Positions 33,258-33,601 of a stretch of DNA of 33,601 nucleotides are shown here, piece after piece. The stretch's first letter is position 1, and the number at the start of each line of letters is the position of its first letter. The notes beneath the pieces were generated by a model that ran no database searches, was not told the DNA's origin, and saw only the letters and a program-made list of their open reading frames with translations. Location: positions 289,588,254 to 289,621,854 of the forward strand of contig JBOZIK010000001.1 in the NCBI GenBank assembly GCA_051453625.1, given 5' to 3'. The position numbers were made by a program, and so were the translations under genes. This DNA comes from Welwitschia mirabilis (lineage: Eukaryota > Gnetophyta > Gnetopsida > Welwitschiales).

Positions 33258-33357
33258 NNNNNNNNNNNNNNNNNNNNNNNNNNNNNNNNNNNNNNNNNNN
33301 NNNNNNNNNNNNNNNNNNNNNNNNNNNNNNNNNNNNNNNNNNNNNNNNNNNNNNNNN
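33258..33357. other. 100-N gap
   Basis: Exactly 100 N, the usual placeholder for unknown length. It separates block C copy 2 from block A copy 2. Confidence 0.95.
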
Positions 33358-33601
33358 TTGTGTAAGAACAATAATAGAAATATAAGACAAATAAAAGAGT
33401 GCTTTCTCCAAAAAACTCTTAACTAGATTCAATATTTCACTAAAACATACAAATCAGAGTACAATAATATGTAGAAAATTAAATTATGCCAATGAAAGTA
33501 TAAGAATAACGGAAAAGATGATTTTTAAATAAGATCAAAGTAAAAATTTTCAATTTGTATCTACCATGTAGATCTGGGATTTTTTTTTTCACAATGCAAC
33601 T
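33358..33601. repeat. Repeat block A, copy 2
   Basis: Paralogue of 28050-28288, truncated by the window end. Block order is A-B-C on the left and B-C-(gap)-A on the right, which fits head-to-tail copies of one larger repeat. Confidence 0.85.

Overview
This window looks like nuclear DNA of a large-genome land plant. It is AT-rich, has assembly gaps, and consists mostly of old, mutated retrotransposons around one sparse protein-coding gene. The GAL1-type galactokinase sequence, the plant-style L1 LINEs and an intron of more than 8 kb all fit a seed plant, perhaps a gymnosperm; the species itself is an inference. No bacterial-style genes, operons, CRISPR arrays or tRNA/rRNA genes were seen.

The only convincing gene is on the minus strand: the 3' end of a galactokinase (GHMP kinase family). 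Three exons (24715-24792, 16209-16350, 15956-16069) join in frame through canonical GT/AG introns in phase 2 and phase 0. They give the C-terminal ~110 residues, including the third GHMP motif, and end at a natural stop. The intron between the first two exons is 8,364 bp and is filled with retrotransposon remains. The last intron is 139 bp. Exons further 5' were not found up to the window end, so the next upstream intron is probably also longer than 8.8 kb.

Layout. 1-4345: a degenerate plus-strand L1 LINE whose reverse transcriptase is split by a tRNA-like SINE (13-bp target-site duplication) and by a TRIM-like LTR element with a 332-bp tandem duplication. 5500-8500: a second L1 on the minus strand, endonuclease to zinc finger. 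8913-9345: a gap flanked by the same 30 bp on both sides, probably an unmerged overlap. 9376-15955: mostly unrecognised DNA with another gap, then the galactokinase 3' flank. 15956-24792: galactokinase exons; the big intron contains LTR-type remnants (16640-19018), a plus-strand L1 (19050-21965) and unassigned repeats. 24793-33601: an unidentified coding-like segment (26051-26380), a GAGTC-rich cluster, and a repeat family present in two copies (blocks A, B, C). One copy carries a 1,180-bp solo-LTR-like insertion with 5-bp target duplications, and the other preserves the empty site. Block C contains a 15-bp minisatellite whose translations have pentapeptide periodicity.

Apart from galactokinase, nothing here forms a gene system. 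I found no convincing new biological system. The most useful observations are the reconstructed giant-intron gene, the datable nested insertions with an empty-site comparison, the probable false gap, and three coding-like segments that need a protein search.
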